Assembly: GCA_035578175.1 (NCBI GenBank)
Contig: JAQMRL010000006.1
Location: 68,578,001 to 68,642,000, forward strand
DNA from: Catonia carolina
Taxonomy: Eukaryota > Arthropoda > Insecta > Hemiptera > Achilidae
Length of the DNA stretch: 64,000 bases
Direction of reading: 5' to 3'
This document shows, piece after piece, positions 33,201 to 43,742 of this stretch. Under the pieces are notes generated by a model. That model was not told the origin of the DNA and ran no database searches. It saw only the letters and a list, made by a program, of their open reading frames with translations. Both the position numbers and the translations under genes were made by a program. Within the stretch, counting starts at the first letter, position 1; the number at the start of each line of letters is the position of its first letter.

Positions 33201-33275
33201 ACATAGTACACATAGTTTACTATGTGTACTGATACTACACTGATGTTACTGATAGTACACATAGTTTACTATGTG
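33197..33275. repeat. Short palindromic repeat ACATAGTTTACTATGT
   Basis: The palindrome occurs twice (about 33208 and 33245) with a short AT-rich link, at the edge of the minisatellite that follows. Confidence 0.7.
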
Positions 33276-33284
33276 TAATACAGT

Positions 33285-33475
33285 ATAGTTTGAACTACAA
33301 TATAGTTTGGACTACAATATAGTTTGAACTACAATATAATTTGAACTACAATATAGTTTGAACTACAATATAGTTTGGACTACAATATAGTTTGGACTAC
33401 AATATAGTTTGAACTACAATATAGTTTGAACTACAATATAGTTTGAACTACATTACTATAGTAGTTTGAACAACA
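33285..33475. repeat. 17-base minisatellite AGTTTGAACTACAATAT
   Basis: About ten head-to-tail units occur with A/G variation (GAACTAC or GGACTAC). Copy number is likely to vary. It lies between inverted S1 pieces. Confidence 0.9.
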
Positions 33476-33504
33476 CTACAATAGGTATAGTTTCAACTAC
33501 ATTA

Positions 33505-34022
33505 CTATAGCTGTTTGAACCTATAGAGGTTTTACCAAGTCAAACGAGGAGTAAAGTGGTTTAGAACAGCCTTTCTCTCTGATTGGAAAAGTACGCTAGG
33601 CTCTCTATCATTCATCAGCGTGCTAGGCCCTCCGAAAATCATTTACTTTCCACCTTGCACTTTTACTTCATTCATAACAGGGTCTGATTTTATGATGAAA
33701 TTCATTACGCTGACAGAATATAACTGTGACTAGTGTATTTTACAACATAACATCTTCTTTTCTTAAAAGAATACATTAAATAATTATTCACAGAATATAT
33801 TCTCTCAGAGTAACGAATTTCATTATAAAACCAGACCCTGTGATGAATAAAGAGAAGGTGCAAGGTGGAAAGTAAATGACTTTCACAGGGTTTAGCACGC
33901 TGATAAGCAGAGTTTTCCACTTAGAAAAAAATACAGTAGTTGTAAACCACCTTACTCCTCGTTTGACTTGGTAACCTCTATAGGTTCAAACAACCTCTCG
34001 GCCGATGACATAAACAACAACA
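33505..34022. repeat. Two S1 copies head to head
   Basis: A reverse-orientation copy (33505-33775, TGTTTGAACCTATAGAGGTT ...) is followed by a forward copy (33785-34022, ... CGGCCGATGACATAAACAAC). Together they form an imperfect inverted repeat of about 240-base arms. Confidence 0.7.
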
Positions 34023-34049
34023 ATGTGTGTACGTTTCAAACGGTTTAAT

Positions 34050-34275
34050 TTAAGAACCATAAGCAACCTCATTACCCAATGAGATGAGGTTGATATGTAT
34101 GACGTGTAAATGAGGTGTAGTCTCAGACTGAGAGAGTATGGTTAATTTAACCCCAACCATCAAAGTACACCCCTAACTACTATCTAGTATTCAAATCCGT
34201 ATAAAAGTAACTATATGTACTAGGATTTTAAATCATGAAATATTGATCTCTAAAAATCAGCTCGTTAGACAGCTC
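34050..34275 (-). repeat. tRNA-derived SINE (family T3)
   Basis: Inverse copy: GATATGTATGACGTGTAAATG is the tail end, GAGAGTATGGTTAATTTAAC the body. The head near 34270 is degenerate. Confidence 0.55.
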
Positions 34276-34294
34276 ACTCGTGACAACAACTTTA

Positions 34295-35030
34295 GACTAA
34301 ATATATTATGCAATTATTATCCAAGTCAATAAATCTCCTTCCGCAATCAAGGATAAGACGTCCGACTATTCCGACTTACAACAGCAACAAACTGTTAAAT
34401 TATTGCCGTCTTTTACGTGGCCTCCCAACATTTCTTCTCCCATTTCGGTCTGTATTGCAAAATACTCAGGAGGATTCCTCCCTCAGGCATTCTCACTACG
34501 TGATACCTCCATCGATTTCGATATTCTGAAATCTTCCCATTCATTTAGTAAACGTCTGTTCCGTTCTTATGCCCTCATTGGTCTCTACGATTGCAACCCT
34601 TTGTTCTTCGCAGGCATCGTACGTATCTCTGCCGCCTTTACTCTACTCTCCTATGGTCTGGTACTAATCCACGCCTCACTTCCATAGAGTAGAACTGGGG
34701 CAGCCATCACCTTGTAAAACTTTATCTGAGTTTCTTTTCTTGTTTTCCTGCCTACGGTTCTATTAGTATTGCTGCACACTGCCTGGAATTTTCCAACTTT
34801 CTTCTTACGTCAAAATCTTGATCAAACCCGATGTCACAGCTTAAAATATTGCATTGTGAGTTACTTTTTCGAGCACTACATCACCTTCCACAATTTTAGA
34901 CCTGGTAGGATATTTATCAGTAAATGCCATTCCGTAATCCATACATTTCAATTTTTTTACAGAAACATTGAAATTATATGTTTTCCATGAGTCAATAAGT
35001 CAATCTATAAAAATATTATCCAAGTCGAAC
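34295..35030 (-). mobile_element. LINE 3' fragment (RTE-like C-terminus)
   Basis: The minus strand reads KVMAAPVLLYGSEAW from about 34715, then broken sequence to a MPEGGILLSILQYRP-like C-terminal segment near 34480. The arrangement parallels the C-terminus of the intact element at 48235 (KVMARPVLLYGSEAW) and the fragments at 41280 and 41620. Several stops are present. The two overlapping + strand frames here are shadows. Confidence 0.7.
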
Positions 35031-35040
35031 AAAGGCTGAT

Positions 35041-35230
35041 TTTTTTAAATTTGTTTATTTAACGTCGCATCAACTACTACTCATGTCATTAGCCACGACG
35101 TTGGGTTGTAAACTGTGAATGATGAAATGATTTTTTGTAACGTATAGAAATGCCGTGCCTAAGTCGGATTTGAACCCAAGACCGCATGATGAGAGGCGAG
35201 CACGTTACCAACTACGCCAATGCGGCCGGC
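35041..35230 (-). repeat. tRNA-derived SINE (family T1, body B)
   Basis: Inverse copy with GTTTATTTAACGTCGCATCA (tail), the GTCATTAGCCACGACGTTGG body and GGATTTGAACCC (B-box). CTGATTTTT flanks it at 35036 and 35231 as a short target duplication. Confidence 0.85.
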
Positions 35231-35289
35231 CTGATTTTTATTTGGTGTCATTCCCTCGTTATAAATTAGATTATCGTTTCATTATTTAA

Positions 35290-35330
35290 ATTTTCAAGTG
35301 GAAGTCGTTAGAGTGTTTCACACAATATTT
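35290..35330. repeat. R2-type terminus just before UGT exon E
   Basis: GTCGTTAGAGTGTTTCACAC matches the terminal motif found before exon B and at several other places. It ends about 40 bases before the exon. Confidence 0.45.
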
Positions 35331-35367
35331 TTAATTATTGTAATGGTTTTATTGTTTTCTTTTATAG

Positions 35368-35647
35368 ATTTAAAGAAACTGCAGTACAACGTTCCATTTT
35401 GTTGAGAGATCAAAAAGAAACACCTTTAGAGAGAGCTATTTTTTGGACAGAATATGTTCTACGACATAATGGAGCAACACACTTACAGTCACCTGCTAAA
35501 GATCTTTCATTTGTCCAATATTTCTCAATTGATGTTATTTGCGTTTTCTTATTAACACTTTATATTACAAGTAAATTAATAAAACTATTTATTTATTTAT
35601 GTTTCATTAACCAATCTTTAAAAAGGAATAAAATGAAAATTGAATAA
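35368..35647 (+). CDS. UGT: UDP-glycosyltransferase terminal exon E
   Basis: It has the acceptor TTTTATAG and ends at TAA. The first base completes an Arg codon begun in exon D. It encodes RFKETAVQRSILLRDQKETP, then AIFWTEYVLRHNGATHLQSP, the typical UGT block before the anchor. A single hydrophobic membrane segment (FSIDVICVFLLTLYITSKLI) follows, with a basic cytosolic tail ending KMKIE. Lys at -3 and -5 from the end fit a KxKxx ER-retrieval signal. The enzyme is therefore a type I ER membrane protein with its catalytic part in the lumen. Confidence 0.95.
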
Positions 35648-35796
35648 GTATTTTCTGGAATTATTCTACTTATTTCATTCCCCGATCGTCTTGAATGAAT
35701 TAGTTTATTCCTGATATAAGAATACTGAAAGTTTACTAGCGTATAGTATGTAAACTTATTTAAAAAGTTTTAAGTTTTTACAGTTAAAAATATTGT

Positions 35797-35802
35797 AATA
35801 AA
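35797..35802 (+). promoter_or_regulatory. Candidate poly(A) signal of the UGT gene
   Basis: AATAAA lies about 150 bases after the stop codon, at a plausible distance, but similar A/T-rich hexamers are common here. No cleavage site can be assigned from sequence alone. Confidence 0.4.
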
Positions 35803-35959
35803 AGTTTTCAATTGTGATTATTACAGAATATAGAAGCCTTCTTACTAACAACTTTTGTTAAAATTTGTTAAGTTTCATTGTTAAAACAGAACTTGTTCAA
35901 ATATTTCCTTTTTCTATGTAAAAAAAATTGAAAATTTATAGTAGAAATTAATTTTTTTA

Positions 35960-36235
35960 TAAGAGGGTAAAATCACAATTGAAGACAGGGAATTACAATA
36001 ATAATGATGAAGTTTTTGTTTTCCACCAATGAACCTACGAGTGTTGTACAGTGTATTATTTCCTTTTGAAAAAGTTGGACGAATATGTCAAGTACCAGTG
36101 ATGAAGAGGACGTTTCTATGTACTACTGGTACACAAGATTAGGCCTACAACAGCAAAAGCTGAGGAACCACCAAATTTATCCCTACGTCCATCCCATAAA
36201 TTTTGTGTTAAACGCCTCCATATTAATATTAAAGT
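35960..36235. other. Unassigned sequence downstream of the UGT
   Basis: No gene is recognised. The minus-strand frame at 36116-36349 spans the left edge of the Tigger remnant and lacks a recognisable domain. Confidence 0.35.
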
Positions 36236-36237
36236 GA

Positions 36238-37032
36238 AGTACCGGTTATCCGACACAAACGGGACCGGAGGATAGTCGGAAAACTGAATGTCGGATAATA
36301 CGGAATAGAAAGAAAAATGTAAAGAAACAAAGTCGTTATTGTATTTCAAAAACTAGTTTAATTAAAAAAATGATGGAATTTTAGACAAATTATAATACAT
36401 ACTTTTATGTTGTAAAGCAAAATTAATTTTTTAAAAAGTTCCGAATAGACGTTTGTCTGCCTGAAGTTGCCCTTTTCTTTGCGGAAATATCAAGCCAGTA
36501 TTGCAACATCATTATGTCAGACGGAGTGGATTATGGTTGCCGTTCTACGTATGCTAAAGCTGACAGAAAAATCGTCACTGCATTAAAATAGCTTAAGACT
36601 GTCTCTTCGTCATTTAGTTAATTTTCGTTATCACAATCTTCAGCCTCTTCAACGACGGGACCATTTACCATTGTAATTATGTCATCATCAGTCAACTCAT
36701 ATCGTTTGTCGTTGTCCATCCATTCTTGAATATCGTTATTGTCAGCGTTTTCACAACCGGGAATTTTTTGGATTAGATCAATTAGATTATTTTGTTCATT
36801 CGTGTTTTCTTGGTTTTCTTCGTCATCTGATAGTAAAATTTTCGACGATCTCGGCAACGGATCAGAAGAAATATTGTTCCAGCAGTCAGCGATCCAGAAC
36901 ATTACATCTTTTATATTGATTTTCCGCATCGCTTCAGTGAAATTATTTCCTTCGTCTAACTGACTGACAGTCAGCCACGTAGGATAATCTGAATGTCGGA
37001 TGACCAAAGGTCGGATAAACGGGACTCAACTG
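36238..37032 (-). mobile_element. Tigger/pogo transposon remnant
   Basis: The right end reads CAGTTGAGTCCCGTTTATCC inward and is followed by TA. The left end is degenerate (CCGGTTATCCGACAC). The minus strand at 36618-37007 encodes an open 129-residue C-terminal segment containing DVMFWIADCWNNIS, an acidic stretch and YELTDDDIITMV, as in Tigger/jerky DDE transposases. The catalytic core and DNA-binding domains are gone. Confidence 0.75.
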
Positions 37033-37034
37033 TA

Positions 37035-37600
37035 TTTTATTATATATATAAATATAGTAATACTAATACAATATATTATATTAAAATCAGTTCCGTAATA
37101 TAGTGGGTAGGCCTAAATAAATTAATTTCAACAGGTTAATACCTTAGAAAATAATGACGCTTTAAAAGATTACAAAATAATGAAGACGGAAAATAATAAC
37201 CGGATTGACCGAACTGCACTTTAAAGCAGAGCGTTAGGTTCGCAAATCGTTGTTGTTTAAATCTTGTCGGATACAGATTGCATGGGAATTGTACCGGTGT
37301 CGGGTCCCCACTACCTAACGTACGAAGTCAGAGATGAGGAAATTCCATTGCAGACGCATCGCACCTTGCGGAGGCTCTAAGAGCAACATGAAAAGAACAC
37401 AAAAATCTTAAAAAATGTAAAGGGCCAAAATATAACAAAAAAAGTCTGAAGAAGACGATCAACAGAATTAGACAATACGAAGGGAGGTTTCTGACGAAAA
37501 ATAAAGTTACGATCCAAGTGAATGAAAAAATACAAAGATAAGAAGAAAACTAAACGAAGATTAAAGTGGTCAAATGAAGGTCATAATATGGAAAAAGTAT
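37035..37600. other. Unassigned intergenic sequence
   Basis: A GC-richer portion at 37230-37400 (GTGTCGGGTCCCCACTACC) may belong to an unidentified repeat. No gene is supported. Confidence 0.3.
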
Positions 37601-37604
37601 ATGG

Positions 37605-37830
37605 TTTTTAATTTTATAAAAAAGTTTTAAGTTTGTGTGGGTTAGTAGCTACTATTTCAATAAAAGTTTACTCCGTTGTGATTATTAGGCTGCGGTGTAT
37701 AAGAGATAAAACTTAGTAAAAACTTTTGTTCAAAATTCTTAACCTTCATTGTTAAGAAAAACTTTTTACTAAATATGTTTTCTATTTGAAAAATTCTAAA
37801 AATTTACAGTATCATTTAATTTGTTTTAAA
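37605..37830. repeat. Possible duplicate of the UGT 3' flank
   Basis: It shares ordered blocks with 35755-35950: AAAAGTTTTAAGTTT, AATAAAAGTTT, TTGTGATTATTA, ACTTTTGTTnAAAATT and CATTGTTAA. Similarity is moderate, so it could be an old local duplication or an unrecognised repeat. Confidence 0.35.
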
Positions 37831-38239
37831 TTTTATTTATACAAGTAGGTATATTTGTTTGATTCGTAAATGAAAAGGAAAATTTTGGTTATTAAACTTT
37901 GCTTTTCAAAACTTTTCAGAGCGAAAATATGAGAAGAAAAATATTGTTAAATTAGTAATTTTTTTTAAATTAATTTTTCTAGTTTTTAGAAAATTGATTG
38001 AGAAACTTAAAGTGGACTGAGGTGAAAATGTCACCTACCATTATGAAATTCCTCTTACACAGATTTGTTAACTGAAGCAGTGTGTGAATTATTAAATTAA
38101 GACGAAGAAAAATAAACAAAATATGAATTTTATATTGCGAATTCTAATACTATTTTTACTTTAAAGTTCCTTAAAAAACATGAAATTTTGAAATAATTAT
38201 TAAGTTACTTTATTTTTTAAAGGGTCACTACTTTTGTCT

Positions 38240-38422
38240 TCTTTTTTCAGCCTACATTCTCAGCATTCGTTTACTGTAGGCTTTTCTCCTTTCTTCTGCC
38301 CACCCGGTTTTCTTTTCGCTCTTCATGGACACTCCTGACATCCGTAATTACTTGTTTAAATTTGGTTGGAGTCATTAAGATTTCTCATTTTTTCTGGTTT
38401 CTCAACATCTTTCCTGACTTCT
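38240..38422 (-). mobile_element. LINE fragment (GH-RM family), downstream part
   Basis: The minus strand reads EVRKDVEKPEKMRNLNDSNQ and a decayed continuation, as expected directly after the segment at 39005-39500. A TTAA-flanked element separates the two. Confidence 0.6.
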
Positions 38423-38426
38423 TTAA

Positions 38427-39000
38427 CCCTTTCAGTGCCAAAAAAATATTTAAAAGTTTTATCTACAGTGCCCCTTAATTTGAATAAGGGTGTACAAAAA
38501 AGTCAGCCCTTATTTTGAAAACTTGCAGGCGTAAGCCTGTCATTGCCAACCAAAATTTTAACGTTATAGAAAAATAAAATATCCTGTTAAAAATTAATTT
38601 TTAATGTGTTCATAAAAAGAAAAAATTATTCTAACACTGAAAATATTAAAAATAGTTTTTTTTAGTTTATTTAAAGTCATATATACAGCTTGGTCATTAG
38701 CTACTACTGTGGGTTTTGGTACCTTAACGATGGTTTTAACATGTTTAAATTTCCAGACCCTAGCCAGAAATCAAACCCGGGACCTTTTGCTTTGTAAGCT
38801 AACCCACTTGTCACCACGCCACAGAGGCGGTTTCAAAATACATTATTTCATTAATGTTTGTTTAAAAGTCTTTTTTGGAAATGTACGGTTATCCGGATGT
38901 TGGCACTTAATGCATAACTTACGGACGTCCGGTAAACCGAATGTTATAACAATGTAAAATATATCGACGTTCTGCTTTTCGGACGTTGGTTCTGAAAGGG
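38427..39000. mobile_element. TTAA-flanked element C-related copy
   Basis: CCCTTTCAGTGCCA and TTCTGAAAGGG are inverted ends between TTAA at 38423-38426 and 39001-39004. It is inserted into a LINE and itself contains an inverted T2 SINE (38655-38830). No transposase. Confidence 0.8.
38655..38830 (-). repeat. tRNA-derived SINE (family T2), diverged
   Basis: Inverse B-box (AATCAAACCCGGGACC) and A-box (CACTTGTCACCACGCCACAG) regions are recognisable. The body is older than in the copy at 23834. Confidence 0.55.
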
Positions 39001-39004
39001 TTAA

Positions 39005-39500
39005 ACCATTTATTCGACACCGTAGGTAAATTGTTTAGTGTCTTAAATATATGTTTCTTCAACCGGTTGTCATCCATTCTATACATATGTCCATAAATTT
39101 TTGGTCTTCTTCTTTTAATTGTATCCATTAGTCGCTCATTTCCCTTAGAAATTTTTTTTCAACCTCATAACCTATTGTCCGTCTACTGTCTTCGGACCGA
39201 TTATCTTGTATAGGATCTTTCTCTCAAATTTCTCCGTCTGTCTTAGACCAGCCTTTCTGGTCTTTCTAAGGCACTCACTTGCGTAAAGACTCAGAGGTCG
39301 TATCAGAGTATTACAATGCCTAATCTTACCTTGTCTTGAGAGTATTCTCTTATTATGCAGGTGGACAGTTCTTTAGACCGGCCATCTTTCCTCGTCTATT
39401 GTTCGCTTCCTTTTTGCTGGTCTTTGTTTGTATAGCTGGTTGAACAATATTAGGTTGTATAAGCTGGTCTTTGGGTATATTAGGTACTTAATTTCTTTGA
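39005..39500 (-). mobile_element. LINE C-terminal fragment (GH-RM family), upstream part
   Basis: The minus strand reads RPLSLYASECLRKT-like sequence, KFERKILYKIIGPK, then KRRRPKIYGHMYRMDDNRLK and KHIFKTLNNL. This is the conserved end of a non-LTR RT: 'LYASE...T.....L...ERKILRKI.GPK' followed by 'RR..FYGH..RM...RL'. Frameshifts and stops are present. Confidence 0.75.
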
Positions 39501-39575
39501 AGTTTGTATTATTTTTTTTTTGTTTTTACGTCTGACTGTTCTGAACTTTATGCTATAGCAGACGGTTTATAATGA

Positions 39576-39683
39576 TGATAATGAAAGAGAGCGATGAAAA
39601 AATGCCAAACCTGACCGGGAATTGAACCCGGGATCCCGGCGTAGAAGCCAGTTGAGCTAAACACTACGCCAACGGGCCGGCCG
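39576..39683 (-). repeat. tRNA-derived SINE (family T2) head
   Basis: GAAAAAATGCCAAACCTGAC, the inverse B-box GGGAATTGAACCCGGG, and AACACTACGCCAACGGGCCG give a well-preserved inverted T2 head. Confidence 0.75.
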
Positions 39684-39689
39684 TTGATG

Positions 39690-40838
39690 ATAGATCGTAC
39701 CCAGCTATGTAATGTTGTTTACCTTTTATGTATCTCTTCAATTATCCAATATAATTTTATCCCTATTTCTTTGTAATATATTTTTTATTATTTCTTTAAT
39801 TAATATTTGAATTCTAACGTCTTATATTTTAAATTGCTTTTTCTTCATAAATCTTATAATTTAATATTCAACATTTCAATATTTCTACATCTATTCATAC
39901 ATTTAATTACTTTTCTTATATCTTATTACAATGATTAAATTGTTTAATACATTTTTTTATTTGCCAAAACCATGTGCTTGGTTTGGATTTAGGTCTCCAA
40001 CAAACCTACATTTGATTTTCAGGCACGGCGTCAAAATTAAATTAATATTAATTTATTAATTTAAAAAACAATGTGTGGTTAAATTTTAAAAATTCATAAA
40101 TTTATAAATATGTTCAAACATTTTTTGAAATATCCTAGTTATTAAAATATTATTCTATTGTGTGGTTTCGAGATTATAAAATTTTAAAATGACTTAGACT
40201 TACATTAATTTATTTTGATTAGTGACATATATTTATGTGAAATTAAATTTTGATTTACTAATTTAATGAATTAGTATTAAAATGTATTTCATTATTTAAA
40301 TTATGAAAGCTTTATAATTTAATACCTATTTCTAATAAAAATGTTCTCCGTTTGGTTTATTTATTTATTCAAAATGAAATATCATGTTCTGCCATAATTA
40401 TATTAGTATTTATTTTACAATGTAGTTTTTAAAATAGTAACTTAAATTTCAAGTTATAAAGTTTATTGAAAAAACTTATTTGAATACTTATTGATACTAA
40501 TAGAAAAACTTGCATTACCAAGTATAGAATATTTATTAAAAATTTTTTTTGTACGAATAAAAAATTTCATATTCAAACTTTTCCTTTTAAGGAAAATCGT
40601 ATTGGGTTTTTCTTAACTTTCTTTTACTAAAATGTATTTTGGTTTAATATGAAGAGAAAAATAATTAGGTAGGCGTATTCTGGCTTTTATACTACGAAGT
40701 TCAATTTGAAAAACTTTTAAGTTTTAAAAGTAGGTACCTAGTCTACCTATAAAATAAATAAAATATAAAATTAAAAAATATATATTTTTCAGTACCTTTA
40801 AGATGGTAAATTTCGTTTTTAAATTCAATTCAAAACTT
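39690..40838. other. Unassigned, very AT-rich sequence
   Basis: No coding feature is seen. Composition is almost entirely A/T with short homopolymers. Confidence 0.4.
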
Positions 40839-40980
40839 TTTTTCTTTGTTTATTTAACGCCGCATCAACTACAGTGGTCATTAGCGACGACGTTGAGTTG
40901 TAACTGTGAGAGATGAAATGATTTTTTGTAACGTATGAAAATATACCATGCCTGAGTGGGATCGAACCCAAGATTGCATT
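40839..40980 (-). repeat. tRNA-derived SINE (T1, body B), 5'-truncated
   Basis: TTTATTTAACGCCGCATCAA (tail), CATTAGCGACGACGTTGAG (body) and a degenerate B-box GGGATCGAACCC. It stops before the A-box. Confidence 0.75.
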
Positions 40981-40984
40981 TCAA

Positions 40985-41275
40985 ACTTTTAATAGACTTA
41001 TTTGTCTATGATTTGTAAATACTTTTAAAAAAGATTTCTGAAGGAAAAGTCGAAATGTTGTTAAAACTGTGCTCCTGCAACTCGATAGGAACTTAGTATA
41101 TAAAAACTATTCGTTTAAGGGTTGAACACACTTTTCAACCTTGTAGGGTACATTTAAAATAATTAAAGGGTAATTTTTTAGGTGCACTATAAATAACATC
41201 ACCAAAATATAGTTGTAAATAAGAATCCCATCTTTTTTTCAGTTGAATCGCTTTAAAAACATTTATTAATAAATA
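40985..41275. other. Unassigned intergenic sequence
   Basis: AT-rich; nothing recognised. Confidence 0.3.
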
Positions 41276-41279
41276 TACA

Positions 41280-41475
41280 GCATTTTGAAGTGTGTGGAGG
41301 GAGTACTTAGAAAGAATGCCTGAGGGAAGGATCCTTCTGAATATTTTGCAATAAAGGGGAGGAGAGATGTTGAGAGATCACGCAAGATATGGCAATAATT
41401 CAATTGTTTTTTCGCTGTTGTGAGTCGGAACTGGAGGGTGCCTGATCCTTAATTGTGAAAAGAAGAAGAAGAAGA
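41280..41475 (+). mobile_element. LINE 3' end with (AAG)n tail
   Basis: AGAATGCCTGAGGGAAGGATC through GAACTGGAGGGTGCCTGATC, then (AAG)n. The same sequence occurs inverted at 34300-34490. It is the C-terminus and short 3' end of an RTE-like element. Confidence 0.65.
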
Positions 41476-41619
41476 AAAAATTCGTGATCGTCCAAATGAA
41501 AATGAAACTTATCTTCAATAAGCAAAACGTTCAGGACAGCAAAATAAATGAAATTAGGTCAATAATTACATTCTCTGTTTTTTTTATATAAGTATTACTT
41601 ATTCTTTTGAAGATTTTAC

Positions 41620-42050
41620 TTTTCTTTCTGAAGTTCTACAAGGTAATGGCAGCCCCAGTCCTTCTTTATAGAAGTGAGTTATAGTTTACCACAAAACGCC
41701 AAGAAAGTAGGGTCCAAGCAGCTGAAATGAGGTTTTTAAGAAGGGAGAAGGGCTACTCGAGGCTAGATCTAATACATAACGAGGAAATTAGATCCGAGTT
41801 GGGTGTATTTAGCTTGAATGAAAAAGTGGAGGAGTACCGAAATCAATGAAGGCAACATTTGGAGCGGATACCAGAGGAAAGAATACCTCTAAAAGTGATG
41901 GAATATATTCCAGTTGGAAGAAGGGAGGTGGGAAGACCTCGAAGAAGATAGCAGTAGTCGAGATGTTCGGTGTTTGTGTAGACGTACAGGATGGTTTGTG
42001 AATTCGGAACAGGCTTATGCCTAATCCTTGATGTAAGAAGAAGAAGAAGA
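41620..42050 (+). mobile_element. RTE-like LINE C-terminal fragment with (AAG)n tail
   Basis: It reads FYKVMAAPVLLYRSEL, KRQESRVQAAEMRFLRREKG, RLDLIHNEEIRSELGVFSLN and RREVGRPRRR, with stops. This is collinear with residues ~510-620 of the intact element at 48235. It ends in CTTATGCCTAATCC and an (AAG)n tail. Confidence 0.8.
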
Positions 42051-42085
42051 AGAATACTTATTATTTTCTGTGTATAAAAATAACC

Positions 42086-42870
42086 CTATTTTATTTTACT
42101 TTGAATTTCAAACCTGATTAAATTTCTTAAAATAGACAGTATGTCAAATAGGGAAAACAGCTTTAGCTTCACCATTGTATTTCTTATTGGTAAAGGTAAG
42201 GTCCCTTTACTGTTTGATATGTAAAAAAAATAAAAGTTCTGACTCATAACATGACAAAAGTAAAAAAGCCTGAGAGAATATCCTTCCAAGAATATAGTCA
42301 AGATTGGTGCCTCCACACTTAACAAAAATATCAATAAAATTCTCAGAATGTAAATTTTTAGTTTAGGCCTATTTCCAGTAGACCTATCATTATTTTTTAT
42401 TTGTTCTTTTAAATTAGGTTCTTTAGTATTATTACAATTACCAATGTATTTTCTTAGAAGAGATAAAACATTATTTTTAATGGTTTGTCTGTTATACGTT
42501 AAAATTACAAAAAACATTTTTCAATTTTTCGTCCGTCCGTGAACTTTTACATTTGACATAATCTCAAAAAATATGCAACTGGATTTTAACTATTTAAAAT
42601 ATCAACTATTTCAAGAGATCACTGAATTCAGCACAAAATTTTACATTAAAAAGATATGATATCTGGCAAAGACATGGGAAGTAAATACTAATAGAAATAA
42701 TACTAATTGAACAATTTTGTCATTGAATATTAACCAACTTTAATTGCAATTTCCCAAAAACAAGTGTTTTTGAACTTCATTTTTAAGATTCTGTAATTTT
42801 TAAAAAAAATAACGATAAAAACATAAATATATAATTTTTTCAACATTAAATTCTCTGTAAGAAACACTTA
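42086..42870. other. Unassigned; 143-codon minus-strand open frame without recognised domain
   Basis: A minus-strand frame (42086-42517) is open for 143 codons and includes KIYILRILLIFLLSVEAPIL. Its composition matches the AT-rich background, and I see no splice or promoter context, so I do not call it a gene. Confidence 0.25.
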
Positions 42871-42872
42871 TA

Positions 42873-43012
42873 TTATCATCATCATCATCATCATCCGGTC
42901 TTGGATTCGAATCCCATTCAGGCGCGGCATATTTTCATAAGTTACAAAAAATCATTTCATCCTTCACCGTCTGCATTAGGAGTAATTGCAGAACAGTCGG
43001 ACATTAAACAAA
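42873..43012 (+). repeat. Truncated T1 SINE (body A) after an (ATC)n tract
   Basis: ATCATCATC units are followed by GGTCTTGGATTCGAATCCC, a T1 B-box, then CATTAGGAGTAATTGCAGAA and a short A run. The A-box half is missing. Confidence 0.75.
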
Positions 43013-43014
43013 AA

Positions 43015-43660
43015 AAACCCTTATAACCTCACTTTTGACTTGGGTGAAGATAACATCCTTTTCATACGAACGCTCAAATTTAGTCTGCTATTAAATTAAG
43101 TAGTAATTTAATTGTAATTTACTAATAAAGAGTAACCTATTCAGTATAATAAAGGCCTAATATTAATTTTTTAATACTACAATTCTTAAAGAAAATTGTT
43201 TATAATTTTATTAAAAACCAAATCCCCAAATAATCTGGTATCCTAAATAACTAAAGTGTTAAAATTTAAAAAAATAATATTATTAAAATCAATGAGTTAT
43301 GAATTTGGGAATTAGAAATTCAACAGTATAATTTCATGGTCTGTCGCATAAAATGATAGTTAATTACTAATAATGGATAATAATTTATCTGTTTGGTAAA
43401 TACAGAACATTTCAAGTATTAGCCTAGTTCAATATTGTATTATCGGATTTAGTTGGAAATTCAAATATGTGTGAAGTTTAATAGGTTTGAATTTATCACT
43501 TTGAATAAACACTTTGTTAATTATTGTTAATTGTCTACATTAAAATTTCTGTAGTAATTAGTTAATTGACTAATTTGAGGATAACATTTAACAGGGTGGT
43601 TATAAAAGTAGGATCTTTTATGTTATGTGGCTACATGCAGAATGTGATGTTTACTAACTA
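43015..43660. other. Unassigned AT-rich sequence
   Basis: No gene or repeat recognised. Confidence 0.35.
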
Positions 43661-43664
43661 TAGT

Positions 43665-43742
43665 AAAGCGTCAATAATCCGGATTTGATTCTGGCGATAA
43701 AAACTGACACCACAAACTCAAAACACGCTTCTATCAACTGAA
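43665..43742 (+). mobile_element. Jockey LINE fragment, left part
   Basis: The reading LKTRFYQLK runs to the insertion point and continues as RLLHRRSKL from 44460, so one Jockey frame was split by the element at 43743. Confidence 0.65.

Noticed and set aside
34308..34990. + strand open frames downstream of the T3 SINE
   Set aside because: The minus strand encodes a LINE C-terminus, so these are shadows.
36739..36963. + strand open frame opposite the Tigger remnant
   Set aside because: It is antisense to the clearer transposase C-terminus.
42086..42517. 143-codon minus-strand gene
   Set aside because: Length alone is not convincing in this composition, and no motif, paralogue or exon border is visible.
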